Origin: an uncultured Collinsella sp.
GTDB taxonomy: Bacteria > Actinomycetota > Coriobacteriia > Coriobacteriales > Coriobacteriaceae
Assembly: GCA_958445895.1 (NCBI GenBank)
Contig: CAUCTV010000001.1
Location: 186,001-250,000 of the forward strand
Length of the DNA: 64,000 nucleotides
Direction of reading: 5' to 3'
Positions 8,818 through 17,392 of this stretch are shown here, piece after piece; within the stretch, counting starts at the first letter, position 1; each line of letters opens with the position of its first letter. Below the pieces are notes generated by a model. The model saw only the letters and a program-made list of their open reading frames with translations. It did not search any database and was not told the origin of the DNA. The position numbers were made by a program, and so were the translations under genes.

Positions 8818-8842
8818 TCTTATGCGAGTGAGTCGGTTACGA

Positions 8843-9379
8843 CTACTTGGCGGCCTTACCCAGCTTGCGGCGGATGTGCTCGCCAACGTAGTGGATACCC
8901 TTGCCCTTGTAAGGCTCGGGAGGACAATGGCCGCGGATCTCAGCGGCGATCTGACCGACCTGCTGCTTGTTGATACCCTTGACGTTCACGTGGGTGTTGT
9001 CGGGAACCTCGAAGGTGATGCCCTCGGGAGCCTCGACGATCACGGGGTGCGAGAAGCCCAGGGAGAACTCGAGGTTCTTGCCCTTCTGCTGCACGCGGTA
9101 ACCGACGCCGGCGAGCTCGAGCTTCTTCTCGAAGCCCTCGGAAACGCCAACAACCATGTTGTGGATGAGGGCGCGGGTGAGGCCGTGGCGGGCACGGGTC
9201 TCACGCTCGTCGTCGGGACGGGAAACGGTGAGGACGTTGTCCTCGACGTTGATAGCGAGCTTCTCATAGATATCGAGCTCGAGCTGGCCCTTGGGGCCCT
9301 TGACGACAACGTTGTTGCCGTTGACTGCCACTTCGACTCCGGCGGGAATCTGGACAGGCTTATTACCGATACGAGACAC
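8843..9379 (-). CDS. rplF: 50S ribosomal protein L6, GTG start
   Basis: Large-subunit protein near the sarcin-ricin loop. The 178 residues contain the two duplicated L6 domains and end EPYKGKGIHYVGEHIRRKLGKAAK, the family signature. Translation begins at GTG (MSRIGNKPVQIP is the conserved N-terminus). Placed between rpsH and rplR. Confidence 0.97.
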   Translation of the reverse strand: MSRIGNKPVQIPAGVEVAVNGNNVVVKGPKGQLELDIYEKLAINVEDNVLTVSRPDDERETRARHGLTRALIHNMVVGVSEGFEKKLELAGVGYRVQQKGKNLEFSLGFSHPVIVEAPEGITFEVPDNTHVNVKGINKQQVGQIAAEIRGHCPPEPYKGKGIHYVGEHIRRKLGKAAK

Positions 9380-9412
9380 GGTGATCTCCTTTCCTTCTAC
9401 CTACCGAGCGAA

Positions 9413-9811
9413 TTACCAGACGTAAGCGATGATCTCGCCGCCGACGTTGTGCTTGCGAGCATCGCGGTCGGTCATGACGCCATGGCTGGTGGAAATAATG
9501 GCGGTACCAAGGCCACCGCGGACGCGGGGCATGTCGGCAACGCCGGTGTACTTACGCAGGCCCGGCTTGGAAATGCGGCGGATGCCGTTGATGACCTTAG
9601 CCTTCTTGGGACCATACTTAAGCGTGATGTGCAGAGTCTTCTGGGGAACGGTGTCCTCGACATCGTAGCCCTCGATGTAGCCCTCCTCGTGCAGAACACG
9701 AGCGATCTCGACGAGCTTCTTGCTGCTCGGCATGGAGACCGTGGCCTTGTTCACAGAGTTAGCGTTACGGATGCGCGTAAGCATATCTGCGATCGGGTCT
9801 GTAAGGTTCAT
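9413..9811 (-). CDS. rpsH: 30S ribosomal protein S8
   Basis: Primary 16S rRNA-binding protein. The 132 residues run from MNLTDPIADMLTRIRNAN to the conserved C-terminal motif ISTSHGVMTDRDARK and GEIIAYVW. In other bacteria S8 represses the spc operon at a site near rplE; I could not define an equivalent hairpin, and here the spc operon is split just before rplE, so such control would reach only the left half. Confidence 0.97.
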   Translation of the reverse strand: MNLTDPIADMLTRIRNANSVNKATVSMPSSKKLVEIARVLHEEGYIEGYDVEDTVPQKTLHITLKYGPKKAKVINGIRRISKPGLRKYTGVADMPRVRGGLGTAIISTSHGVMTDRDARKHNVGGEIIAYVW

Positions 9812-9930
9812 ACAGATTCTCCTTCGTTCTTGATGAACACGTGCTCTTGGTTCTTCGCCGCCCTTAACGGCAAAGCCTTTTTAGCGCGTTTTCCCTGTTC
9901 CAAACTGATGCTTGAAACGCTGGTAGTGAC

Positions 9931-10116
9931 TTACCAGCTGGCCTTCTTAACGCCGGGAAGCTCGCCCTTGAGTGCAAGCTCGCGGAAGCAGACACGGCAC
10001 AGGCCGAACTTGCGGTACACAGAGTGCGGACGGCCGCAGCGCTGGCAGCGCGTGTACTCACGAGTAGAGAACTTCTGCTTGCGATTGCACTTGACGATCA
10101 TCGATGTCTTAGCCAC
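9931..10116 (-). CDS. rpsN: 30S ribosomal protein S14, zinc-binding type Z
   Basis: Short 61-residue S14 with two Cys-x2-Cys pairs (CQRCGRPH and CRVCF), the zinc-containing form used by most Gram-positive bacteria. Start codon is GTG with GGAGG upstream. It sits between rplE and rpsH with gaps of about 80 and 120 bases, wider than the rest of the operon; the rplE side holds a 7-bp hairpin at 10152-10179. Confidence 0.95.
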   Translation of the reverse strand: MAKTSMIVKCNRKQKFSTREYTRCQRCGRPHSVYRKFGLCRVCFRELALKGELPGVKKASW

Positions 10117-10195
10117 TTATATCCTCCTCACATAGAGTATTGTTCGCCCCAAGCGCCGCCCCCTTCTGGGAACGGCGCTCATAGGGCAGGTGAAC

Positions 10196-10753
10196 CTATT
10201 TCTTGAACGGGAAACCGAAGGCGTCCAGAAGGGCCTTGGCCTCCTCATCGGTGTTGGCGGTGGTCACGAAAGTGATGTCCATACCACGCTGGTGATCGAC
10301 GGAGTCGAAGTCGATTTCGGGGAAGATGAGCTGCTCGGTGACGCCCATGGAGAAGTTACCACGGCCGTCGAAGCTCTTGGCGGAGATGCCGCGGAAGTCG
10401 CGGATACGGGGGATTGCGACAGAGGTCAGACGATCGAAGAACTCCCACATACGGTCGCCACGCAGGGTAACCTTGCAGCCGATCGGCATACCAGCGCGCA
10501 GGCGGAAGGTAGCGATGGACTTGCGGGCACGGGTGATCATCGGCTGCTGGCCGGTGATGGCGCGCAGGTCGCGCACGGCACCGTCGATGGCCTTGGAATC
10601 GGTAGCGGCCTCGCCGACACCCATGTTCACGACGATCTTCTCAAACTTGGGGATCATCATGACGTTCTCGTACTGGAACTTGTCCTGAAGCTGCTGCTTG
10701 ACCTCGTTGTTGTACTTGGTCTTCAGACGCGGCACATACTTCTCTTCTGCCAT
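10196..10753 (-). CDS. rplE: 50S ribosomal protein L5
   Basis: 5S rRNA-binding protein of the central protuberance. The 185 residues include the L5 N-terminal NVMMIPKFEKIVVNMGVGEA and C-terminal ...FGFPFKK. In nearly all bacteria rplX lies immediately upstream; here the next upstream gene on this strand is an XdhC-like gene 325 bases away, and rplX is about 44 kb to the right. This gene therefore heads a separate transcription unit. Confidence 0.97.
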   Translation of the reverse strand: MAEEKYVPRLKTKYNNEVKQQLQDKFQYENVMMIPKFEKIVVNMGVGEAATDSKAIDGAVRDLRAITGQQPMITRARKSIATFRLRAGMPIGCKVTLRGDRMWEFFDRLTSVAIPRIRDFRGISAKSFDGRGNFSMGVTEQLIFPEIDFDSVDHQRGMDITFVTTANTDEEAKALLDAFGFPFKK

Positions 10754-11078
10754 TGTTCACTCCTTCTTGGGGTTTTAAGCACGGGGCGTGGCCACGATGG
10801 GTTGTCCTCGTGCCTCCTGGCTGCATCCGCGCCGCTCATGGCATTACGCGGTTTGGACTCGACACAGCAGGAGCCGACAAAACAATCGGTACTATACGCG
10901 CATCGGGAGCGTTTTTCCAGAAAAACCTCGTCTGCCTGCACAACTCCACAACTCCCCCGCACAAACCGATCCGCATGCGACGGAGGAAAATGACAGTTGC
11001 GGTGAAATAGGGACTGTTTGACGGCTTAACTGGCTTAAACAGCCCGCATTTCACCGCAACTTATTGATGGGGATGCGA
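10754..11078 (-). promoter_or_regulatory. rplE upstream region with candidate promoter and long inverted repeat
   Basis: This 325-base gap must contain the promoter of the left r-protein block. On the minus strand TGGAAA (10919-10914) and TATAGT (10896-10891) are 17 bases apart, a plausible sigma-70 pair, leaving a leader of about 135 bases. Further out, 10996-11060 forms a long imperfect inverted repeat (13 perfect base pairs, GTTGCGGTGAAAT with its complement, continued by CTGTTT/AAACAG) that may end the upstream XdhC-like transcript. No coding gene seen. Confidence 0.45.
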
Positions 11079-12122
11079 CTAGCGCTTGCGGGGGACGAGT
11101 TTGGTGCGGCGCAGGTGGATCATCTCGGCGGCGATGGAGATGGCAATCTCCTCGGGATCCTCGGCCTCGATGGCAACGCCGATCGGCAGGTGCAGCTCGT
11201 CGATCTGGTCCTGCGTAAAGCCCTCCTGCTCCAAACGGGCGCGCACAAAGGCCGTCTTGCGGCGCGAGCCCAAGCAGCCCAGATAGGCGGGTTTAGCGCG
11301 CATGGCCTGAATCACCACGTCGATATCGGACTTGTGGCCTGCTGTGGCCACGACCACCAAGTCGCGCGGGCCGATGGGGCACTGCTTGCTCAGGTTCTTG
11401 TAATCGACCAGGCGACGATCGTAGACACCGGGCACCCATTCGGGCGTCAGCGTGCCGGGGCGGTCATCGCACGCCACAACGGCAAAGCCCGCCGCCGTGA
11501 GTACGCGCGCCGTCGCAGCGCCCACGTGTCCGCAGCCAAAGATGTAGGTCAGGCCCTCGGGGCAGAGCGTCTCGATGTGCGCCGGGGGAATCTCGGAGGC
11601 GGCGTTGGTGTAGGTGACCTTACTCCCCTCCTCCACCAGCGAAAGCTCGGGGCAGCCCGCAATGGTATGGCGCGATGCCCCGCCATGGTACTCGGCCACA
11701 TCGCCCTCGAGCGCGTTTGCGATAAACGGTTCAAAGTCGATGACGAAGTCGCCGATGCGTCGATACGCCAAGACGTCGGCAACCGACTGGAACAACAGCA
11801 CCTGCGATACATCCAGGTGCAGATAGCACAGGCAGATGGCTCCGCCGCAGATCATGCCGGTATCGGAGTTCTCGCCGCCCATGGTGTAGCGGACCAGACG
11901 CGATTGCCCTGCGGCCAGCAGCTCGCGCGCCTCGTTCAGCGCAAAGAGCTCGATCTTGCCGCCGCCGATGGTACCTGCTTGGCTGCCATCGGCAAAGACG
12001 GCCATCCAGGCGCCCACGCCGCGCGGCGATGACCCTGCCGTGCCGGCAACTACCACCAGCTCGCACGTCTTACCGGCCTTCAGAGCGCCAAGCGCAGCAT
12101 TCACCACATCGAGCTTTTCCAT
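11079..12122 (-). CDS. xdhC: XdhC/CoxI-family molybdenum hydroxylase maturation protein
   Basis: XdhC proteins bind molybdenum cofactor, protect or sulfurate it and insert it into xanthine-dehydrogenase-type enzymes. The 347-residue protein has the N-terminal XdhC_CoxI domain (AGTAGSSPRG at 26-35, GTIGGG at 50-55, CGG at 92-94) and a C-terminal Rossmann domain starting GCGHVGAATA at 196-205. AGGAAAT precedes the ATG at 12122, ten bases after the yqeB stop, so the two form an operon. The client is presumably the FAD-less hydroxylase at 38.4-41.1 kb. The split from that enzyme by the accessory island is unusual. Confidence 0.88.
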   Translation of the reverse strand: MEKLDVVNAALGALKAGKTCELVVVAGTAGSSPRGVGAWMAVFADGSQAGTIGGGKIELFALNEARELLAAGQSRLVRYTMGGENSDTGMICGGAICLCYLHLDVSQVLLFQSVADVLAYRRIGDFVIDFEPFIANALEGDVAEYHGGASRHTIAGCPELSLVEEGSKVTYTNAASEIPPAHIETLCPEGLTYIFGCGHVGAATARVLTAAGFAVVACDDRPGTLTPEWVPGVYDRRLVDYKNLSKQCPIGPRDLVVVATAGHKSDIDVVIQAMRAKPAYLGCLGSRRKTAFVRARLEQEGFTQDQIDELHLPIGVAIEAEDPEEIAISIAAEMIHLRRTKLVPRKR

Positions 12123-12131
12123 TGCAATTTC

Positions 12132-12926
12132 CTATCCCTGGAATACACCGGTGAGCATGGCGAGCGCCTCGAGCACGCCGCCGCCGACCGACGTCGCCTT
12201 GTCCGAAATATAGTTGATATAGCTGGCATCGCCGCGCGGGTCGACGTCGGCACATTTAAAGCCCTCGGTCACCTGAACGCCGTCGGCCAAAAGGCCGCGC
12301 AAGCAGCCATCGATCTGCGTGCACATGGGCGTATCGCCCGCGTAGCCAATCACGTCCCCGGCGCTCACGATATCGCCGATCGCATGGTCGGACCTAAACA
12401 CACCGGCAGCGGGGCTGTGGATAACACGTTCCTTGCCATAGCCGGCGATGACACCCGGCACGCCCGTGTTGGGCTGGGGCGAACCTTGGGTAATGACACG
12501 GCCGAGAAAATGCCCGCGCATGGTCTCGACCACGGCGTCGCAATCGACCGGCGCGGTAAAGCCCGGCCCCACGGCAATGACGGCAGGCGCCATGTCGCGC
12601 GTGGTGCCCAAGTTGCGCTTGGCCAAAATCGCGTCGACCACAGCCGCGGGTTTCAGCTCGCCGAGCATCTTGGCCTGAGGGTCCACCACAACGGCGACGT
12701 CTCCGGCCTCGGTAATCTCAAGCGCCTCAGCCGGCGTCTGCGCCAAGCGAGCGCGAATGCCTTCGACCTCGACCTCGCCCAGGCGAATGGCCTCGCAAAA
12801 ACTAATTGTGCGGCGGATGCACGTGGGAACCGCGATATCGGCCATAACGACCGACACGCCGGAGCGCACCAAACGGGCAGCGACGCCCGTGGCGATATCG
12901 CCGGCGCCGCGAACATAAACGAGCAT
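12132..12926 (-). CDS. yqeB: YqeB family selenium-dependent molybdenum hydroxylase accessory protein
   Basis: A 264-residue protein of the YqeB/EF2563 family found with selenium-dependent molybdenum hydroxylases; the exact reaction is not established. It opens with a Rossmann-like VRGAGDIATGVAARL and includes a long central region ending GYAGDTPMCTQIDGCLRG. Only the short form is present; E. coli YqeB is about twice as long. AGGGAGG precedes the ATG. It is divergent from yqeC (102-base gap) and continues into the XdhC-like gene. Confidence 0.85.
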   Translation of the reverse strand: MLVYVRGAGDIATGVAARLVRSGVSVVMADIAVPTCIRRTISFCEAIRLGEVEVEGIRARLAQTPAEALEITEAGDVAVVVDPQAKMLGELKPAAVVDAILAKRNLGTTRDMAPAVIAVGPGFTAPVDCDAVVETMRGHFLGRVITQGSPQPNTGVPGVIAGYGKERVIHSPAAGVFRSDHAIGDIVSAGDVIGYAGDTPMCTQIDGCLRGLLADGVQVTEGFKCADVDPRGDASYINYISDKATSVGGGVLEALAMLTGVFQG

Positions 12927-13028
12927 TCCCGGGGCACCTCCCTGTGCTACGGTTTGAGCAGAGCAAAAGCGGTTCGACCGCTGCTCTGATGATTATTTAT
13001 TATCACAGTATTATACGGCGGTGAACAT
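12927..13028. promoter_or_regulatory. Divergent yqeB/yqeC promoter region
   Basis: About 100 bases between divergent starts, with an AT-rich core (ATTTATTATCACAGTATTAT, about 12993-13012) in otherwise GC-rich sequence. It must carry promoters for both genes; I do not see a clear operator. Confidence 0.5.
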
Positions 13029-13766
13029 ATGGAAACGGTTAACGGTAATCTTGCCTCGGCGCTCAGGATCGAGCCGGGCATTACCGCGATTATCGGCAGC
13101 GGCGGCAAGTCGACCTTGCTCAAGACGCTGAGCCTTGAGCTTATGCGCGCTGGCTGCCGCGTGCTCCTCTGCACCACCACGCATATGTTTCCCGTCGCCG
13201 GCGTGCCGTGGGACGGATCGAGCCGTCGTCTGGACGCCGCGCCCTGGAAGCCAGGTGCCCTACACGCCCCAGGCTGCACCTGCGAGGCCTGCGCGGGGCT
13301 TGTGCGGGGAAGGATCTGCCAAGCAGGTGTCTTGGACCCCCAGACGGGCAAGCTCTCCTCCCCCGCCGCGCCGCTCGACCAGCTGGCGCAGCGCTTTGAC
13401 TACGTCCTGGCCGAGGCAGATGGCAGCAAGCGGCTCCCGCTCAAGGCGCACGCCGCCTGGGAGCCGGTAATTCCCGCCGCCACGGCAAACGTTGTCTGGG
13501 TCGTCGGCGCCTCGGGGCTCGGCAAGCCCATCAACGAAGCCGTCCACCGCCCCGAGCTCTTCTGCGAGCGCTGCGGCTGCGAGCCCACCGACGCTGCCAC
13601 CCCAGAGCGCGTCGCCCAGGTGCTCAATGCCGAGCTGCAGATGCTGAACCTCAACAATGCCCGTATCATGCTCAACCAAGCCGACACGCTTGCCGACCCA
13701 ACAATGGCAGATCGCTTCGAGGCAGCCCTCGGCCGCCCCCTCATCGCCACCAGCCTCCAGGGGTAG
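13029..13766 (+). CDS. yqeC: YqeC family selenium-dependent hydroxylase accessory protein
   Basis: A 245-residue P-loop protein of the YqeC family, thought to act in selenium incorporation into molybdenum hydroxylases. Visible features are the nucleotide-binding loop IGSGGKSTL at 22-30, EADGSKRLPLK at 130-140, a CTCEAC cysteine cluster near 84-89 and a second cluster CERCGC. The cysteine clusters could bind metal or selenium, which is inference. It is the only gene of block 1 besides the regulators on the plus strand, transcribed divergently from yqeB and convergently with the hydantoinase, and shares a terminator with the latter. Confidence 0.87.
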   Translation: METVNGNLASALRIEPGITAIIGSGGKSTLLKTLSLELMRAGCRVLLCTTTHMFPVAGVPWDGSSRRLDAAPWKPGALHAPGCTCEACAGLVRGRICQAGVLDPQTGKLSSPAAPLDQLAQRFDYVLAEADGSKRLPLKAHAAWEPVIPAATANVVWVVGASGLGKPINEAVHRPELFCERCGCEPTDAATPERVAQVLNAELQMLNLNNARIMLNQADTLADPTMADRFEAALGRPLIATSLQG

Positions 13767-13770
13767 CAAA

Positions 13771-13808
13771 TTTGGGACGGGGCTCTTTTTGCTACCCCGT
13801 CCCAAAAA
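13771..13808. terminator. Bidirectional terminator between yqeC and the hydantoinase gene
   Basis: Perfect 12-bp stem TTTGGGACGGGG/CCCCGTCCCAAA with a 12-base loop, followed by A/T runs on both strands, in the 79-base gap between two convergent stops. Confidence 0.85.
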
Positions 13809-13845
13809 ATCATCTCCCAAATTAGCTACCCCGGCGGTCTTCCCG

Positions 13846-15213
13846 TTAGCGGGGCACGTAGCGGCCGGGTTGGGCTCCGGTGGGCTCGCCGTCGCGCGCG
13901 GCCAGCACGCCGTTCACAAACACGGCCTTGGCGCGGCCATGTGCCTCAAAACCCTCGAGCGGCGTGTAGTCCACAGCCTGATGCTGCATCGCGGCACTGA
14001 TCGTCCAGCGCGCCTTGGGATCCCACACGCACACGTCGGCATCGGAGCCCTCGGCAAGACAGCCCTTGCGCGGGTACATGCCAAACACGCGCGCCGGGTT
14101 CTCGCTCATCAGGCGGCAGAGGTCCTCGGGGCCCAGCTGTCCCTCAAAGCTCGTGGCAATCGCGACGGGACGATGCTCCACGCCGGGCCCGCCGTTGGGA
14201 ATCGCGCGGAAATCATCGCGTCCTCGGTCCTTTTGCCCGTGCAGGTTAAAGCTGCAATGATCGGTCGCAATAGTATCGATCTCGCCAGCCACAAGCGCCT
14301 CGCGCAGCGCGGCACGGTCACCGGCATGGCGCAGCGGCGGGCTCATCACGTACTTGGCGCCCGCAAAGCCGTCCTCGCCCTGCTCCAGATAGCAGGTGTC
14401 GTCGAGCATCAGATACTGAGGGCATGTCTCGACATAGATGTTCTTCTGCCCGCGCGCTTTGGCAGCGCGAATGGCCTCGAGCCCCAGCTTGGTCGAAAGG
14501 TGCACCACGTTGACCGGAGCGTCCCCGGCCAAGTGCGCCAGATACAGCAGGCGGCTCACGGCCTCGGCCTCACACACGTCCGGACGGCTGAGCGCATGGC
14601 CCTCGGGCCCGTGGATACCCTGCTCAAACACGCGCTTCTGCAGCGCGTTGACCAACGTGCCGTTCTCGCAATGCACGCACAGGATACCGCCCACGCGCTT
14701 GAGCTCCTCCAGCACCTCGAGCGTCTCGGCATCGTCCAGGCGCAGATGGTCGTAGGCAAAGTAGGTCTTAAACGACGACACGCCCGCCTCGCGCATGGCC
14801 GAAAGATCGGCGCGGTTGCGCTCATTCCACTCGGCAAGCGCCATATGGAAGGCATAGTTGGCGGTGCAGGTGCCGTCGGCGCGATGACGCCACTCGACCA
14901 AGGCATCGGGCATGGTCACGCCGCGATCGGCCGTCGCGTAGTCCACAATGGTCGTCGTGCCGCCGCAGGCAGCCGCGCGCGTGCCGGTCTCAAAGCTATC
15001 GGCTGTCCAATCCATGCCGGTCCAGCACTGCATGTGCGTGTGCCCATCGATAAAGCCCGGGAACACCCAGCAGCCCGCAGCATCCTCGACGGTATCGCCC
15101 TCGGCCGGCTCAATCGCCGCGGCAATCCGCACGATCTTATCGCCATCCATGGCAAGATCGGCGCGGCGAAGCCCCTGGGGCGTCACGAGTGCGCCGTTTT
15201 TGATGATGATCAT
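13846..15213 (-). CDS. hydA: Dihydropyrimidinase/hydantoinase-family amidohydrolase
   Basis: Cyclic-amide hydrolase of 455 residues. The dinuclear-metal ligands are visible: DGHTHMQ at 56-62, the carboxylated lysine in SSFKTYFAYD at 149, a histidine in CVHCEN and an aspartate in IATDHC. This is the counterpart of E. coli YgeZ (HyuA) and in the purine cluster would open a hydantoin-like ring made during purine breakdown; that assignment follows from neighbourhood. It starts nine bases after the mocA/ygfJ stop, forming a two-gene unit closed by the convergent terminator. Confidence 0.92.
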   Translation of the reverse strand: MIIIKNGALVTPQGLRRADLAMDGDKIVRIAAAIEPAEGDTVEDAAGCWVFPGFIDGHTHMQCWTGMDWTADSFETGTRAAACGGTTTIVDYATADRGVTMPDALVEWRHRADGTCTANYAFHMALAEWNERNRADLSAMREAGVSSFKTYFAYDHLRLDDAETLEVLEELKRVGGILCVHCENGTLVNALQKRVFEQGIHGPEGHALSRPDVCEAEAVSRLLYLAHLAGDAPVNVVHLSTKLGLEAIRAAKARGQKNIYVETCPQYLMLDDTCYLEQGEDGFAGAKYVMSPPLRHAGDRAALREALVAGEIDTIATDHCSFNLHGQKDRGRDDFRAIPNGGPGVEHRPVAIATSFEGQLGPEDLCRLMSENPARVFGMYPRKGCLAEGSDADVCVWDPKARWTISAAMQHQAVDYTPLEGFEAHGRAKAVFVNGVLAARDGEPTGAQPGRYVPR

Positions 15214-15222
15214 AATTGCTCC

Positions 15223-15837
15223 TTATTGATTGATGCAGTTGGCCACGCGATCAAAATACGAGCAGGCGGCGATATGCTCCGTTATGCGTCGCTGTCCCTT
15301 GACGGTATCGACGTCCCACAGCTCGTAGGCACGCGCCTCGACCAGCACCACGTCGGTACGGTCCTTGAGGATCGAACCGCCGCCGTCCTTACCCTCAAGA
15401 CACATAAGTGCATCGAACAATTCCGCCGGAAAGAGCACCGGGCTCGAAGGCTCGCCGTTGCACGCAAGACGCACCGGATGATTGCGGTCACGCTCGTCAA
15501 ACGCACGAACCATACCCTCAAAAGAATCCGAACTCACAAGCGGCTGGTCGCCCGGCAAAAAGAGGCAGCCTTTCCAGTTGCGTTCGACTCCCCACGAAAG
15601 GCCCGCACGGACGCTTTCGCTGCGCAGTTTGCCATCGTGCAGCACACACGGGCAATGCTTGTCCTCGCAAATCTGGGCGACCTCGGGCCAACGCGTCGAA
15701 ACCACGACGTCAAAGCCCCGGGGAACCGAATCAATGGTCCGGGCAATCAGCGGCTTGCCATAGATATCGGCAAGCATCTTGTTAGAGCCAAACCGCTTGC
15801 CCTCGCCCGAAGCCATAATGACGCAACCAAGTTTCAT
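15223..15837 (-). CDS. ygfJ: MocA/YgfJ-like molybdenum cofactor nucleotidyltransferase
   Basis: Nucleotidyltransferase of the MobA-like fold that makes molybdopterin cytosine dinucleotide, the cofactor form used by xanthine-dehydrogenase-type enzymes. The 204 residues start MKLGCVIMASGEGKRFGSNK with the nucleotide-binding loop (11-20) and contain PGDQPLVSS. GGGGAGG seven bases upstream fixes the ATG at 15837. In E. coli the same gene lies in the yge/yqe/ygf cluster. First gene of a unit with the hydantoinase. Confidence 0.88.
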   Translation of the reverse strand: MKLGCVIMASGEGKRFGSNKMLADIYGKPLIARTIDSVPRGFDVVVSTRWPEVAQICEDKHCPCVLHDGKLRSESVRAGLSWGVERNWKGCLFLPGDQPLVSSDSFEGMVRAFDERDRNHPVRLACNGEPSSPVLFPAELFDALMCLEGKDGGGSILKDRTDVVLVEARAYELWDVDTVKGQRRITEHIAACSYFDRVANCINQ

Positions 15838-15925
15838 GGCGATACCTCCCCTGAAGCCATCGTACCCATAACTCGCGTCGCGGGGCATCTACATCGAAAG
15901 CGCTTATCCCGCACGCCCACGATGC

Positions 15926-15965
15926 AAAAAGGGGCACCCCGCCGGTTGGCAGAGCGCCCCCTTTA
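15926..15965 (-). terminator. Terminator after ygeW
   Basis: Stem AAAGGGG/CCCCTTT with additional pairing in the loop arms; the minus-strand transcript ends in TTTTTG. It lies 23 bases past the ygeW stop and separates it from ygfJ-hydA. Confidence 0.8.
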
Positions 15966-15987
15966 CATGGCTTACCCCAGCGCGGCT

Positions 15988-17190
15988 TTAGGCCTGGAAC
16001 CAACGGGCGGTGTTGCGCTCGTCGAGGGCCTTGAGGGTAGCGGCGGGATCGGCAACCTTCTGCAGGAACATCATGGCTGCGATGGCGTACGGCTTGTAGC
16101 TGGCCTCCTTGTACATGCCCACGCGGTGCATGTCAAAGACGTCGGCGTTGACCTCGCCGTGCTCGCAGGAGACACCGGAGATGTCGGCGGGCAGCGGGTG
16201 CATAAAGATGGTGTCCTGGCCGTTGGCGGTCTTCTCCATGAGCTCGGTCGTGGAGCACCAGTCCTGATGGGTGGCGTTCTGAGCGAGCAGCTCCTTCTCG
16301 AGCGCTGCGATGCCGGCGTCGTCGCCCTCGGCGTACAGGTTGGTACGCTTCTCCATGGCGGCAAACGGAGCCCAGCTCTTGGGGATCACGATGTCGGCGC
16401 CCTCGAAGGCCTCGGCCATGGTGTTGACCTGCTTAAAGGTGGTGCCGGACTCGGCGGCATAGCCCTTGGCGCGCTCGACGACCTCGGGCATGAGGTCGTA
16501 GCCCTCGGGGTGGGCCAGGGTGACGTCCATGCCAAAGCGGGGCAGCAGGCTGATCAGCGACTGCGGGCAGGACAGCGGCTTGCCGTAAGAGGGCGAATAG
16601 GCCCAGGTGACGGCAACCTTCTTGCCCTTGAGGTTCTCAAGACCGCCAAACTCGTTGATGAGGTAGAGCATGTCGGCAGAGGACTGCGTGGGGTGATCGG
16701 AGTCGGACTGCAGGGAGATGAGCGTGGGACGGTGATCCAGAACGCCGTCCTCGTAGGCCTGCTGGACAGACTCGGAGACCTCGGCCATGTAGGCGTCGCC
16801 CTTGCCGATGTACATGTCGTCGCGGATGCCGATGACGTCGGCCATGAAGGAGATCATGGTAGCGGTCTCGCGGACGGTCTCGCCGTGAGCGATCTGGGAC
16901 TTCTTCTCGTCCAGGTCCTGCAGCTCGAGGCCGAGCAGGTTGGCGGCCTTAGAGAAGGAGAAGCGCGTACGGGTGGAGTTGTCGCGGAACAGGGAGACGG
17001 CCAGGCCCGAGTCGAAGATCTTGGACGAAACGTTGTTCTCACGCAGCTCGCGCAGGGCGTCGGCAACGATGTAGAGAGCCTTGAGCTCATCGGTGGTCTT
17101 ATCCCAGGTGTGCAGGAAGTCGCTGCCGTACATGCCCTTAAAATCGAGGCCGTTCAGCTGCTCGACGAGCTCGGTAAACTTGGCGTCCAT
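15988..17190 (-). CDS. ygeW: Knotted carbamoyltransferase YgeW
   Basis: Aspartate/ornithine carbamoyltransferase-family protein of 400 residues. The carbamoyl-phosphate loop STRTR is at 72-76 and FMHPLP lies near the C-terminus. Members of the YgeW branch do not use ornithine or aspartate; in gut anaerobes the gene is required or induced for anaerobic urate/purine use, where it is proposed to remove a carbamoyl group from a ureido intermediate. The ATG at 17190 gives the normal family length; the upstream open extension has no binding site. A hairpin separates it from ygeY. Confidence 0.92.
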   Translation of the reverse strand: MDAKFTELVEQLNGLDFKGMYGSDFLHTWDKTTDELKALYIVADALRELRENNVSSKIFDSGLAVSLFRDNSTRTRFSFSKAANLLGLELQDLDEKKSQIAHGETVRETATMISFMADVIGIRDDMYIGKGDAYMAEVSESVQQAYEDGVLDHRPTLISLQSDSDHPTQSSADMLYLINEFGGLENLKGKKVAVTWAYSPSYGKPLSCPQSLISLLPRFGMDVTLAHPEGYDLMPEVVERAKGYAAESGTTFKQVNTMAEAFEGADIVIPKSWAPFAAMEKRTNLYAEGDDAGIAALEKELLAQNATHQDWCSTTELMEKTANGQDTIFMHPLPADISGVSCEHGEVNADVFDMHRVGMYKEASYKPYAIAAMMFLQKVADPAATLKALDERNTARWFQA

Positions 17191-17343
17191 GTAAATATCC
17201 TTTCCATAGATGAAACGATCGCAATGAGTAGATGTGCTCCGGCATGCGCGTGTGGCTAGAACATGCAGAGCGCTATGACGAGGACCCGCCGCCACTCAAG
17301 GAAGCATGGAAGGCAGCGTTAGCGGGCCCCAGGTCATCGAAAG

Positions 17344-17372
17344 GTGCCGGGGGCACGAGCGGCCCCCGGCTC
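17344..17372 (-). terminator. GC-rich hairpin after ygeY
   Basis: Perfect 9-bp stem GCCGGGGGC/GCCCCCGGC with a seven-base loop, about 22 bases after the ygeY stop. The T run is short, so termination may be partial and ygeW may receive readthrough. Confidence 0.6.
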
Positions 17373-17392
17373 AACAAAATCGCGGAATGGGA

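Noticed and set aside
13787..13808. Integration att site at the yqeC/hydantoinase junction
   Set aside because: The repeat is a normal bidirectional terminator; no second copy frames the island.
13657..17259. A very long plus-strand open frame (about 1200 codons) opposite hydA, ygfJ and ygeW
   Set aside because: It is antisense to three well-supported genes with clear motifs and ribosome binding sites; GC-rich third positions keep antisense frames open. No recognisable domain.
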